Below, one piece after another: positions 1 to 6,825 of a stretch of 29,867 bases of DNA. The notes beneath the pieces were generated by a model. That model saw only the letters and a program-made list of their open reading frames with translations. It was not told the DNA's origin and searched no databases. Origin of the DNA: Acidithiobacillus_B sp049965315. GTDB taxonomy: Bacteria > Pseudomonadota > Gammaproteobacteria > Acidithiobacillales > Acidithiobacillaceae. The stretch spans positions 1 through 29,867 of the forward strand of contig NZ_JBMFWL010000023.1 in the NCBI RefSeq assembly GCF_049965315.1, given 5' to 3'. The translations under genes and the position numbers were made by a program. How positions within the stretch are numbered: position 1 is the first letter of the stretch; every line of letters starts with the position of its first letter.

Positions 1-91
1 AGGTAAGGATGAAAAAATAACCGCCTGATATGCCTGCCTTTCAGGTGCGCGGAACGCAAATGATCGAAAAAGTGGCACGTTAGAGGTATCC

Positions 92-104
92 CCAGCTTAG
101 CTGG
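92..104. promoter_or_regulatory. Inverted repeat upstream of narX-like gene
   Basis: CCAGCT-T-AGCTGG is a perfect 6-1-6 inverted repeat lying 25 bases before the kinase start codon. It could be an operator or a small leader hairpin. No -10/-35 pair is convincing in the 129 bases before the gene, so its role is unknown. Confidence 0.3.
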
Positions 105-129
105 TGCCGACCAGCGGGAGAGATACAGG

Positions 130-2046
130 ATGGCAATATTGCAGCGTTACTCCCTACGCCTGCGGCTGGGACTGGCCATGGCCCTGATCGTGGCCATGTC
201 GCTGATGGGGATGGTCAGTTCCCTGGTCATCGCCAACCTCACCCAAGGGGCGGCCCAGGCCATCAACATGGCGGGCTCCCTGCGGATGCAGACCTATCAT
301 CTGGAAACCCTGATGCTGTCTGGAGACACGGTAGCGGCGCGGCAGGCGGTTATGGCTGGGGATCGGCAATTCCAGAAAACATTGAACGCCCCGCCGTTGA
401 CCGATAGCGTGTCCCAGAGTTTCGGTTCCGACACCCGTAGGGAGTATGCAGAGGTTTCCCGCCGTTGGCAGACGGAGATGGAGCCCCTCCTCTTGGCCTT
501 CGCCCAAGGGCAGGGGAACGGCGGTGCGGCAACGGCGCGCTATGCGGCCGCAGCGCCGGCATTCGTGAAGGTCATCGACGGGCTGGTCACCGCCCTGCAG
601 AACGATACGGAGGGCAAGACCAGTCTCCTGCGCCTGATCCAAGGCGTGGGATTGTTCACCACCCTGGTGGTGGTTTACCTGCTGTTCTGGGCCATGCATC
701 GCGGCGTGCTCGATCCCCTCAACGAACTGCTGACAGCCGCCAGGCGGGTGAGCACCGGGGATTTCAGCTATCGCTTGGCGCACGTCGGCGATGACGAGCT
801 GGGCCAACTGGGGCATACCCTCAACAGGATGTCGGAAGAACTTTCCAAGATTTACGGCCAACTGGAGCAGCGCATCCGGGAACGAACGGCCGAACTGGAG
901 CAAAGCAACCAGTCCCTGGAACTGCTATACAATGTGAGCAAGCGCTTGGCCGAGGCGCCGCAGGCCGTGTCCTCTTATCGCTATGCGCTGCAGGAAACGG
1001 AACGGCTCATGGGATCCAGCCATGGGGTCATGTGCGTGGCGAAACGGCATCCGGGAGGAACAGCCCTGATGCTGGCATCTTCGCCGGACCCCGAGGATGC
1101 GCGCATGCATTTTTGCGCGCACTCCACCTGCCTCGACTGCCTGGGCGACGGCCATACCCATATCTGGCCGATCAGCGGCCCGAAGAATCCGCAGACGCAA
1201 GTGCTTTCCGTCCCCTTATTGGAGCAAGGGCTCCATTATGGCAGCTTGTCCCTGACGATCGCCGACGGCGTCCATGTGCAGTCCTGGCAGATGCAAACCG
1301 TCGAAACCGTCGGACGCCATTTGGGCGTCGCTCTGGGGGTGGCGCAGCGGGCCGCCCAGGAACGGCGCATCGCCCTCCTGGAGGAGCGCGCGGCCATCGC
1401 CCGCGAACTCCATGATTCCCTCGCCCAGTCGCTATCCTATTCCAAGATCCAGGTGGCGCGCCTGCGCGCTTGCCATCCCGACGGCGGCGATCCCCGCTTG
1501 GCGGGCATCATCGCGGACCTTGGCGAAGGTCTCGACAGCGCTTATCGGCAGTTGCGGGAGTTGCTCACCACCTTTCGCCTGCAATTGCCGGAAGGTGGCC
1601 TGGAGTCGGCCTTGCTGCAGACCGTGGACGAGTTCGCGGCGAAGAGCGGGATCTCCATCGCCCTGAACGATCGTCTGTCCCATTTTCTGCTGAATGCCAA
1701 CGAGGAAATCAACATCCTGCAGATCGTCCGGGAAGCGCTGGCCAATGTCGAGCACCATGCCCATGCCCATCACGCCGAGGTGGCATTGTGGCTGGAAGAT
1801 GGGCACGCTGCGGTGGTCCGCGTCAATGACGACGGCATAGGCCTGGATGCAAGGGGATCTCCGGCCGGTCACTACGGATTGGCGATCATGCGCGAACGTG
1901 CCCGGAGCCTCGGTGGGACCTTGCAGGTGGAGCGCACCAAAGCGGGTGGAACGCGGGTAGAATTACAGTTCACACCCGCTGCTTACGCAGGCGAAGGGCA
2001 ATCCGCCGGCGGAACGGCCGCCACCCCTGCGCAGGGAGTATCTTGA
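130..2046 (+). CDS. narX: NarX/NarQ-type nitrate/nitrite sensor histidine kinase
   Basis: Membrane sensor kinase expected to detect nitrate or nitrite in the periplasm and phosphorylate the regulator encoded next. An N-terminal membrane helix (about residues 12–36) leads into a classic P-box at 45–58 (INMAGSLRMQTYHL), with Arg52 at the position of the anion-binding arginine of NarX. A second helix (about 168–190) is followed by HAMP and by a central region with Cys329, Cys334 and Cys337, like the cysteine-containing central module of NarX. The HisKA_3 H-box holds His428 in RELHDSLAQS. The ATPase domain has an N-box around Asn539 and a G1 box NDDGIGLD at 566–573. The 638-residue length fits the family. 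GGGAG at 116–120 supports the start. The partner regulator begins 30 bases after the stop. The family call is secure; nitrate as ligand is inferred from the P-box. Confidence 0.92.
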   Translation: MAILQRYSLRLRLGLAMALIVAMSLMGMVSSLVIANLTQGAAQAINMAGSLRMQTYHLETLMLSGDTVAARQAVMAGDRQFQKTLNAPPLTDSVSQSFGSDTRREYAEVSRRWQTEMEPLLLAFAQGQGNGGAATARYAAAAPAFVKVIDGLVTALQNDTEGKTSLLRLIQGVGLFTTLVVVYLLFWAMHRGVLDPLNELLTAARRVSTGDFSYRLAHVGDDELGQLGHTLNRMSEELSKIYGQLEQRIRERTAELEQSNQSLELLYNVSKRLAEAPQAVSSYRYALQETERLMGSSHGVMCVAKRHPGGTALMLASSPDPEDARMHFCAHSTCLDCLGDGHTHIWPISGPKNPQTQVLSVPLLEQGLHYGSLSLTIADGVHVQSWQMQTVETVGRHLGVALGVAQRAAQERRIALLEERAAIARELHDSLAQSLSYSKIQVARLRACHPDGGDPRLAGIIADLGEGLDSAYRQLRELLTTFRLQLPEGGLESALLQTVDEFAAKSGISIALNDRLSHFLLNANEEINILQIVREALANVEHHAHAHHAEVALWLEDGHAAVVRVNDDGIGLDARGSPAGHYGLAIMRERARSLGGTLQVERTKAGGTRVELQFTPAAYAGEGQSAGGTAATPAQGVS

Positions 2047-2076
2047 GCGATAATTCATGGTAATAGGGAGCACCCC

Positions 2077-2748
2077 ATGGACGAAGAACACCGGATCGTG
2101 GTGATTGACGATCACCCCCTTTTCCGCAAAGGGGTCGGCCAGTTGTTGGCCATGGATCCCGGCCTGAAGCTGGTGGGCGAGGCGGCGACGGCTGCCGATG
2201 GCCTGGAACGCATCGCCGCCTTGCAGCCTGATTTGGTATTGCTCGACCTCAACCTGGGAGGGAAGAGCGGTCTGGATACCCTCCGGGAGATCCATTCCCG
2301 ATGGCCCCACATCCGGGTGCTGGTGCTCACGGTGTCCGATGCCGAAAGCGACCTGGCGGCGGCCCTGCAGGGGGGCAGCGTGGGTTATCTGCTCAAGGAC
2401 ATGGATGCGGAAGACCTGTTGCTCGCCATCCGCCGCGCTTCCTGCGGAGAGATGGTGCTGAGCCCGCGCCTGACCAGCGTCCTCGGCCATGCCTTGCGCC
2501 ACCAGGCCGGGCGTGAGGAGGAAGACGAAAGCGCCCTGACCGCACGGGAGCGGCAAATCGTTCAGTGCATCGCCGAAGGCAAAAGCAACAAGGTGGTGGC
2601 CCGCGACCTGGGCATCGCCGAAGGCACCGTCAAGGTGCATGTCAAGCGGCTCCTGAAAAAGATGCGCCTCCGTTCGCGGGTGGAGATCGCTGTCTGGGCG
2701 GTGGAGCATGGTTTCAAGGGCGGCGGAGAGCTGCATGGCATGCGTTGA
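2077..2748 (+). CDS. narL: NarL-type response regulator
   Basis: Two-domain transcription factor of the NarL/FixJ family, the expected phosphotransfer partner of the upstream kinase. The receiver domain has the acidic pair Asp11–Asp12, the phosphoacceptor Asp57 in LVLLDLNLGG and a Lys in YLLKDMDAED. A LuxR-type helix-turn-helix begins near LTARERQIVQCIAEG and continues through GTVKVHVKRLLKKM. The 223-residue length is usual. AGGGAG at 2065–2070 lies 6 bases before ATG. Both genes probably share a transcript. The FNR-boxed genes beyond the converging flavoprotein gene are plausible targets, but no clear NarL heptamer array was recognised there. Confidence 0.92.
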   Translation: MDEEHRIVVIDDHPLFRKGVGQLLAMDPGLKLVGEAATAADGLERIAALQPDLVLLDLNLGGKSGLDTLREIHSRWPHIRVLVLTVSDAESDLAAALQGGSVGYLLKDMDAEDLLLAIRRASCGEMVLSPRLTSVLGHALRHQAGREEEDESALTARERQIVQCIAEGKSNKVVARDLGIAEGTVKVHVKRLLKKMRLRSRVEIAVWAVEHGFKGGGELHGMR

Positions 2749-2799
2749 TCTTCCGGACATGGACCCCGCCGTCCAGGCATCATGAAAGGGGCCCCGGAT

Positions 2800-3966
2800 T
2801 CACACCGGAGCATCCATGACCGGATTTTCCCCCTGCAGGAAACGCAGCAGGTCCTGCACGGACCTGATCTGCTTGCCGAAGGGCAGCGCAGCGGCGCCCC
2901 GAAAGAAGAGGCCCTGCTGGACATTTCCCCGTTGCGCCGCCGCCAACTGGGTCTCGATGCAAAATTGCCCCGCCGCCGGATTGCCATCCTTGAATCCACA
3001 GTGGGTCAGGCATTCCGTGCGGCTGGGGCAACGGGCGCATTGGGGATTGGCCCGGGCCATCAACGCCGCCTCATGGCTCAGATAACGCCGCAGCCAGGGG
3101 CTCATCACGGCCCGCGCAGGCAGGCCGGCGGCGCTCATGAAGGTCACGATATCCGCAGGCTCGGCCTCTGCCAGAACCCGTTTGAAATTGTCATGGGCAT
3201 CCCCTTCCCGGGTGACGGCGAAGGGGGTGCCGATCTGCACCCCCGACGCACCCAAGGCCAGCAGGTCCTTGATGCGTTGGAAGGAGTTGATGCCCCCGGC
3301 GGGAATGATCGGGATTCGTGCCGCCGCCCCGCCGAGGCTGAACAGGAAGTCCCGGATGGCCGGTAGGACAGTGGCGAAATCGAAGCGGGGATCATTGATT
3401 TCCGCCATCTGCGTAGCCCCCAGATGACCGCCCGCATAGCGCGGATGTTCTATGACGATGGCGTCCGGCAGGCGTCCACGCCGCATCCAGCGCCGCACCA
3501 CGGCCTGGACCCCGCGCAGTTCCGAGAGGATGGGGATCAAGGCCGCACGGGGATAATCCGCCGCCAGTTCCGGCAGGTCCAGGGGCAATCCAGCCCCCAT
3601 GACGATGGCGTCGGCGCCGCTTTTGAGGGCCTGGAGGACATGCTCCCGGTAGTGGGTGATGGCGCGCATGACGTTGACGGCAATGAAACCGTCCTTCCCG
3701 GCGATCCGGCGGGCCTCCTGAACCTCGCGGTCCAGGGCAAGCAAGTTGGCGCGGGCGGTGGCGTCCGGATCCCGCAAGCGGCGCAGGGGCCGCATCAGAT
3801 CCTCGTGCAGCCGGCGCAGTTCCACGCTGGCGATGGTACCCACCGCACCCTCGGCGGCCACCGTTCCCGCGAGCCGGTGCGCGGAAACCCCAACGCCCAT
3901 TCCGCCTTGAATGATGGGCAGCAGCGACCTGCCCTTGATTTCCAGTACCGGCAGCTTGATGGCCAT
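2800..3966 (-). CDS. Nitronate monooxygenase-like FMN protein with cysteine-rich C-terminus
   Basis: FMN-dependent TIM-barrel enzyme of the nitronate monooxygenase (2-nitropropane dioxygenase) family, which oxidises alkyl nitronates to carbonyl compound and nitrite. The N-terminal PIIQGGMGVGVSAH, the central GGHLG (a His at the place expected for the catalytic base) and the phosphate-binding PIIPAGGINS are visible. The start is the ATG at 3966, preceded by GAGGAG 9 bases away; an in-frame upstream ATG lacks such a site. The product is 388 residues. The odd part is C310-x2-C313-x5-C319-x3-C323 plus Cys336 near the C-terminus, which could hold an iron–sulfur cluster or a metal. The gene converges on narL and diverges from the lipoyl-carrier operon. 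A promoter with an FNR-type box lies upstream. The true substrate is unknown; a flavin reductase of the same fold is an alternative. Confidence 0.8.
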   Translation of the reverse strand: MAIKLPVLEIKGRSLLPIIQGGMGVGVSAHRLAGTVAAEGAVGTIASVELRRLHEDLMRPLRRLRDPDATARANLLALDREVQEARRIAGKDGFIAVNVMRAITHYREHVLQALKSGADAIVMGAGLPLDLPELAADYPRAALIPILSELRGVQAVVRRWMRRGRLPDAIVIEHPRYAGGHLGATQMAEINDPRFDFATVLPAIRDFLFSLGGAAARIPIIPAGGINSFQRIKDLLALGASGVQIGTPFAVTREGDAHDNFKRVLAEAEPADIVTFMSAAGLPARAVMSPWLRRYLSHEAALMARANPQCARCPSRTECLTHCGFKDGNPAAGQFCIETQLAAAQRGNVQQGLFFRGAAALPFGKQIRSVQDLLRFLQGENPVMDAPV

Positions 3967-4067
3967 GATGCCATTCTCCTCGGGGCCGTCAGCCCCATTT
4001 TCCTCGTGCGCCAAGAGCAATGCAGGCACACCTTGCATCACGATATATCATATTACAACATCTCATT

Positions 4068-4111
4068 ATTGTATTTCATAAATGACCGTCCTGTTCCTTG
4101 ATCCGCGTCAA
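4068..4111 (-). promoter_or_regulatory. FNR-type box and -10 for the nitronate monooxygenase-like gene
   Basis: TTGAT-CCGC-GTCAA occupies 4098–4111, one base from the FNR/CRP-family consensus TTGAT-N4-ATCAA. On the minus strand TACAAT (4073 to 4068) is a good -10 element. The implied transcript start near 4061 puts the box centre about 43 bases upstream, close to the class II activator position of -41.5. Which FNR/DNR/CRP-family protein binds is unknown. Confidence 0.6.
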
Positions 4112-4237
4112 GGGCAGCGTGGGTGTGCCTTTAGTTCGGGGCCCTACGGAGTGCCGGCACCGGGCTGGGAAGGCCTTCCTCAGGGATGCTCGGCGAACCC
4201 CCCTCCATCCCGGGCGAAAGCGCTTGGCGGCCTGGTC

Positions 4238-4251
4238 TTGATCAGGATCAA
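4238..4251 (+). promoter_or_regulatory. Perfect FNR-type box for the lipoyl-carrier operon
   Basis: TTGAT-CAGG-ATCAA matches the FNR consensus at all ten conserved positions. It lies 107 bases before the lipoyl-carrier start. A weak -10 (CATGAT, 4274–4279) would place the box near -41.5; the better TATCAT (4285–4290) would place it near -52. Regulation by oxygen or nitric oxide through an FNR/DNR-type activator is inferred. Confidence 0.65.
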
Positions 4252-4261
4252 GGATGTTTTG

Positions 4262-4290
4262 ATGATTTTCCATCATGATGCATTTATCAT
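4262..4290. promoter_or_regulatory. Nested ATGAT/ATCAT repeats with one NsrR-like half-site
   Basis: ATGAT-TTTCC-ATCAT (4262–4276) overlaps ATGAT-GCATTT-ATCAT (4275–4290). The stretch ATGATGCATTT (4275–4285) matches 10 of 11 bases of the NsrR half-site AAGATGCATTT; the second half-site is poor. The position over or just after the candidate -10 would suit a repressor. NO-responsive control is a hypothesis only. Confidence 0.3.
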
Positions 4291-4358
4291 GACCCAAGCA
4301 GGGCGACGAACCTGGAATCCCCGGGGGAGGCCGCGCGGATGGAACTGGAGGAGCCGGG

Positions 4359-4805
4359 ATGAGTGAATACCGTGGTTGCGAACTGCCCGAAGACCTCTAC
4401 TATGATCTGGATTATGTCTGGCTACGGCCGGAGGAGGACGGGACCTTCACCATCGGCGTCACCGATCCGGCCCAGACCATGTCGGGTCGCCTGCAAAAGG
4501 CCCGCATCAAGAAAGTGGGCACCCACCTGGACGACGGCCGCCACGTCGCCACCCTGGAGAGCGGCAAATGGGCCGGCGGCGTGCCGGTGCCCTTTGCCGG
4601 AGAGGTGGTCGCCCGCAACGATGTCCTGCTGGAAGACCCGCACCTGATCAATGTCGACCCCTACGGAGACGCCTGGATCGCCCGCCTCCGGCCCGACGAG
4701 CCGGACCGGGCGCTGCTCCGTCTGCACACCGGCCCCGCGGCCCTGGAGGCGCTCCAGGCCTGGATCAAGCGCTACGATGTGCAGTGCATGCGCTGCTCCG
4801 ACTGA
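4359..4805 (+). CDS. Lipoyl carrier protein, GcvH/LbpA-like
   Basis: Small lipoyl-domain protein of the glycine-cleavage H-protein superfamily. The lipoylation site is visible as Lys70 in LESGKWAGG, followed by the conserved DPxLxNxDPYGxxW pattern (93–107). The 148-residue length is slightly longer than a typical H-protein. Unlike ordinary GcvH, it ends in CMRCSD, giving a CxxC at Cys143/Cys146, with a further Cys7. No gcvT, gcvP, lipoate ligase or sHdr gene is in the window, so glycine cleavage is unlikely to be its job. H-protein-like carriers called LbpA serve the sHdr sulfur-oxidation pathway, and a similar redox or sulfur-carrier role is possible here. GGAGGAG at 4347–4353 supports the start. 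It heads an FNR-boxed operon. Confidence 0.8.
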   Translation: MSEYRGCELPEDLYYDLDYVWLRPEEDGTFTIGVTDPAQTMSGRLQKARIKKVGTHLDDGRHVATLESGKWAGGVPVPFAGEVVARNDVLLEDPHLINVDPYGDAWIARLRPDEPDRALLRLHTGPAALEALQAWIKRYDVQCMRCSD

Positions 4806-4825
4806 GCAGCGCCCGGCAGCGCAGC

Positions 4826-5347
4826 ATGTCCGCCATCCCGAGAGAACGCCGCAGTGCCTGGTCCCTGGCCATCCTGCTGGGGGTGGTCGTCACCGTCACC
4901 CTGCAGATCTTCAGCGGCATCGCCATGGGTCTGGGCTGGATGTCCCTGCTGGCCTTCCACATCGAAGACGGCATGGCCGCCGCGCTCTTCATTCTGCTGG
5001 AATGGCTCTGGCTGGCAGGCACCAGGCCGGGCCGGCGCGCCCTCGGCCACCTTTTTCCGACGGTGGGGCAGCGCTGGCGCGCGGCGGGGCGGCAGTGCCG
5101 GGATATCTTCCTGAATCGCCCGACGCCCGCCCTCAACACCATCGTCGAAGGGGCCTTCCTCCTCATTGCCACCCTGGCGGTGCTCCTGGGTCTGCTCCTG
5201 GCATTCACCGCCCTTCCCGCGCGTTTTCCCCTCCTTCTGGCCGGCCACCGCGCGCTGGCCGGACTGCTGGCGCTGCTCTGGATCATCCATCTCCTCCTGG
5301 CCCTCCATGCCGCCCTGGGCCGACGCGCAGCGGCACGGAGATGCTGA
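4826..5347 (+). CDS. Four-helix membrane protein, possibly cytochrome b-like
   Basis: Integral membrane protein of 173 residues, not assigned to a named family. Four hydrophobic helices are visible at about 12–37, 45–64, 106–130 and 140–164, separated by an Arg-rich loop (about 65–105). His45 opens helix 2, and His141 and His155 lie 14 residues apart at either end of helix 4, a spacing that also occurs between haem ligands in membrane cytochromes b. A haem b or quinone-linked role is therefore possible but unproven. The gene starts 20 bases after the lipoyl-carrier stop and probably shares its transcript. No strong ribosome-binding site precedes the ATG, so translation may depend on coupling. 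Start confidence is moderate. Confidence 0.65.
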   Translation: MSAIPRERRSAWSLAILLGVVVTVTLQIFSGIAMGLGWMSLLAFHIEDGMAAALFILLEWLWLAGTRPGRRALGHLFPTVGQRWRAAGRQCRDIFLNRPTPALNTIVEGAFLLIATLAVLLGLLLAFTALPARFPLLLAGHRALAGLLALLWIIHLLLALHAALGRRAAARRC

Positions 5348-5411
5348 AAACCACGGCTGGCCGGCGCGAAAAATGGACGATGCGTACCCTGCGCTAAGGT
5401 TTCCGTTTTTC

Positions 5412-5456
5412 TTGATCCGCGTCAAGGAATACCGCAGCGATTTGATCAACTATAGA
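5412..5456 (+). promoter_or_regulatory. FNR-type box and -10 before the DUF2249 gene
   Basis: TTGAT-CCGC-GTCAA (5412–5425) is identical to the box at 4098–4111. TATAGA (5451–5456) is a good -10 element, implying a start near 5462 and a box centre near -44, close to the class II position. The short palindrome TTGATCAA (5442–5449) lies between. This gives the DUF2249–hemerythrin–ferredoxin genes a promoter separate from that of the lipoyl-carrier pair. Confidence 0.62.
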
Positions 5457-5499
5457 TCATGGCTGTTTCACCATGACCCCTTGCCGGAGGAGGAATATC

Positions 5500-5775
5500 A
5501 TGACTACCGTTACCCCAGCCCAAGCCCATTTACCCCTGCGCGCCGACGCTACCTATCCCTTTGATGCCCGTGGGGTGGCCAAACGCTTTCGCCACGCCGC
5601 CATCATCGGCGCCCTGGATGTCCTGCAAAGGGGAGAAGCCATGGAGTTCATCAACGATCACGACCCCCTGCCCCTCCTCGATCAGCTCCGCAGCCGCTAT
5701 GGGGATCGCCTCGACTGGGCCTACCTGGAGCGTGCGCCGCAGATGGTGCGGATCCGCTTCAGCAAGAAGGGATAG
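5500..5775 (+). CDS. DUF2249 domain protein
   Basis: A 91-residue soluble protein that is almost entirely one DUF2249 domain, a TusA-like alpha/beta fold. The family hallmarks are seen: an N-terminal FDARGVAKRFRH, the central INDHDPLPLLDQL and the late WAYLERAPQMVRIRF. The start at 5500 is chosen because GGAGGAGG ends 6–7 bases upstream; an upstream in-frame ATG at 5473 has no such site. DUF2249 genes often neighbour hemerythrin and nitrogen-oxide genes in denitrifiers, and the same arrangement occurs here. The biochemical role of the family is not established. No TusA-type catalytic cysteine is present, so direct sulfur transfer is unlikely. Confidence 0.82.
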   Translation: MTTVTPAQAHLPLRADATYPFDARGVAKRFRHAAIIGALDVLQRGEAMEFINDHDPLPLLDQLRSRYGDRLDWAYLERAPQMVRIRFSKKG

Positions 5776-5792
5776 GATCCGATCCTGGAAGG

Positions 5793-5812
5793 GGGGTCGC
5801 AAGGGCGACCCC
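5793..5812 (+). promoter_or_regulatory. Intercistronic RNA hairpin before the hemerythrin gene
   Basis: GGGGTCGC-AAGG-GCGACCCC is a perfect 8-bp stem with a four-base loop. It sits directly before the AAGGAG ribosome-binding site of the next gene and lacks a U-tract, so it is not a normal terminator. A second perfect palindrome, GCGATATCGC (5818–5827), fills the space between the binding site and ATG. Roles in RNA stability or translational control are possible. Confidence 0.5.
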
Positions 5813-5828
5813 AAGGAGCGATATCGCC

Positions 5829-6347
5829 ATGCAATTGTTTGCCACCGCCCCCGGCTTTGACGACCCCATTGGGCTCCTGCTGGCTTGCCATGGCCGGATA
5901 TTGGGCCATTGCGAAACACTGGAGCGCCTGCCCGGGCATCTCGCCGCCCACGGCCCCAATGACGAGGCCCGGCAGGCCGCCGGGCGCATCCTCCGCTATT
6001 TCCATAGCGCGGCGCCCCTGCACCATGCCGACGAAGAGGAAAACCTCTTTCCCCTCCTCGCCGCCCATCCCGACTTTCCCGAAAGCCTGCGCGCACCCTT
6101 GCAGAACCTGGGCGCCCAGCACCGCGTCCTGGAAAGGGCCTGGGAGGAGCTCGCCGGGGGTTTGGAAGACGTCGTCGCCGGCCGCCCGGCCGCCCTTTTC
6201 CCGGAACTTTTCATCACCATGCATCGCGCCCACATCGCCCTCGAGAACGGCGAGATCTTCCCGATGGCCGCCCGCTTGCTGACAACCGGCACCTTGGCGG
6301 AGATCGGCGCCGCCATGCGGGCGCGCCGTCCAGGAGCAGAGCCATGA
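5829..6347 (+). CDS. Hemerythrin (HHE cation-binding) domain protein
   Basis: A 172-residue four-helix protein of the hemerythrin HHE family, which binds a di-iron centre and in bacteria is linked to O2, NO and iron–sulfur repair. Candidate ligands follow the family pattern: His21 in LLACHGRI, a histidine/glutamate cluster in FHSAAPLHHADEEENLFP, a later GAQHRVLE, and HIALENGEIFP near the end. AAGGAG lies about 11 bases before the ATG, with a palindrome in between. The stop codon overlaps the ferredoxin start (ATGA), so the two are translationally coupled. Context with DUF2249 and FNR boxes suggests nitrosative or oxygen stress rather than oxygen storage. The exact ligand set was assigned by eye. 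Confidence 0.85.
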   Translation: MQLFATAPGFDDPIGLLLACHGRILGHCETLERLPGHLAAHGPNDEARQAAGRILRYFHSAAPLHHADEEENLFPLLAAHPDFPESLRAPLQNLGAQHRVLERAWEELAGGLEDVVAGRPAALFPELFITMHRAHIALENGEIFPMAARLLTTGTLAEIGAAMRARRPGAEP

Positions 6348-6667
6348 CCCACGTCGTCACCGAAGCCTGCATCCATTGCAAATATACCGATTGCGTTGTG
6401 CCCTGCCCGGTGGACTGCTTCCACGAGGGGCCCAACTTCCTGGCCATCGACCCGGATGAATGCATCGACTGCACCCTATGCGTGGAAGAATGCCCGGTCC
6501 ATGCCATCTACCGCGATGTGGACCTTCCGGATGGACAGGAACTGTTTCTGGAGATCAACGCCCGGCTGACCACGCGCTGGCCGGTGATCATCCAGAAAAA
6601 ACCCGCGCTTCCCGAGGCGGAACGCTGGGCGCAGGTCGAACAAAAACGCCACCTGCTGGAAGAGTGA
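6344..6667 (+). CDS. fdxA: 7Fe ferredoxin (3Fe-4S/4Fe-4S), FdxA type
   Basis: A 107-residue electron carrier that aligns along its whole length with Azotobacter ferredoxin I. By that alignment Cys9, Cys17 and the last cysteine of the second motif hold the [3Fe-4S] cluster, while Cys21 and three cysteines of ECIDCTLCVEECP hold the [4Fe-4S] cluster; Cys12 and Cys25 are the free cysteines. The C-terminal part (WPVIIQKKPALPEAERW) is also typical. It overlaps the hemerythrin gene by four bases. It may supply electrons to the hemerythrin protein or another member of this operon, which is inference from linkage. Confidence 0.92.
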   Translation: MTHVVTEACIHCKYTDCVVPCPVDCFHEGPNFLAIDPDECIDCTLCVEECPVHAIYRDVDLPDGQELFLEINARLTTRWPVIIQKKPALPEAERWAQVEQKRHLLEE

Positions 6668-6706
6668 ATGGGGCATGGAGCGAGTGGACACCCTCGAAAG
6701 CGCACG

Positions 6707-6734
6707 TTTTCATGCCGCCTTCCTGACCTATAAT
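6707..6734 (+). promoter_or_regulatory. Sigma70-type promoter of the glycosyltransferase gene
   Basis: A perfect TATAAT (6729–6734) is preceded by TTTTCA (6707–6712) at a spacing of 16. The transcript would start near 6741, about 85 bases before the glycosyltransferase ATG. The rest of the 6668–6825 gap shows nothing else. Confidence 0.55.
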
Positions 6735-6825
6735 CCAAAGTCATAGGGGCGGCAAAGCGCAATGTTGCGAGGCGTCGGCTCCCTGGCGGATCCATCCGTC
6801 CCCATGGTGCGCAAGGAGCCCTGCC

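Larger units (their letters stand above)
3967..4358. other. Divergent regulatory region between flavoprotein and lipoyl-carrier genes
   Basis: A 392-base stretch without a supported gene. Its left part (about 4040–4085) is AT-rich and holds a minus-strand promoter. The middle (about 4110–4230) is GC-rich with nothing recognisable. The right part holds a perfect FNR-type box and nested inverted repeats. It appears to drive transcription in both directions. Confidence 0.7.

Noticed and set aside
1..28. Possible C-terminal tail of an upstream gene ending at TGA 26–28
   Set aside because: Only eight codons are visible and other frames also stop here; no basis to choose.
2749..2799. Terminator between narL and the convergent flavoprotein gene
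   Set aside because: Only a short GGGGCCCC and weak GGAC/GTCC pairs are present, without a T-run.
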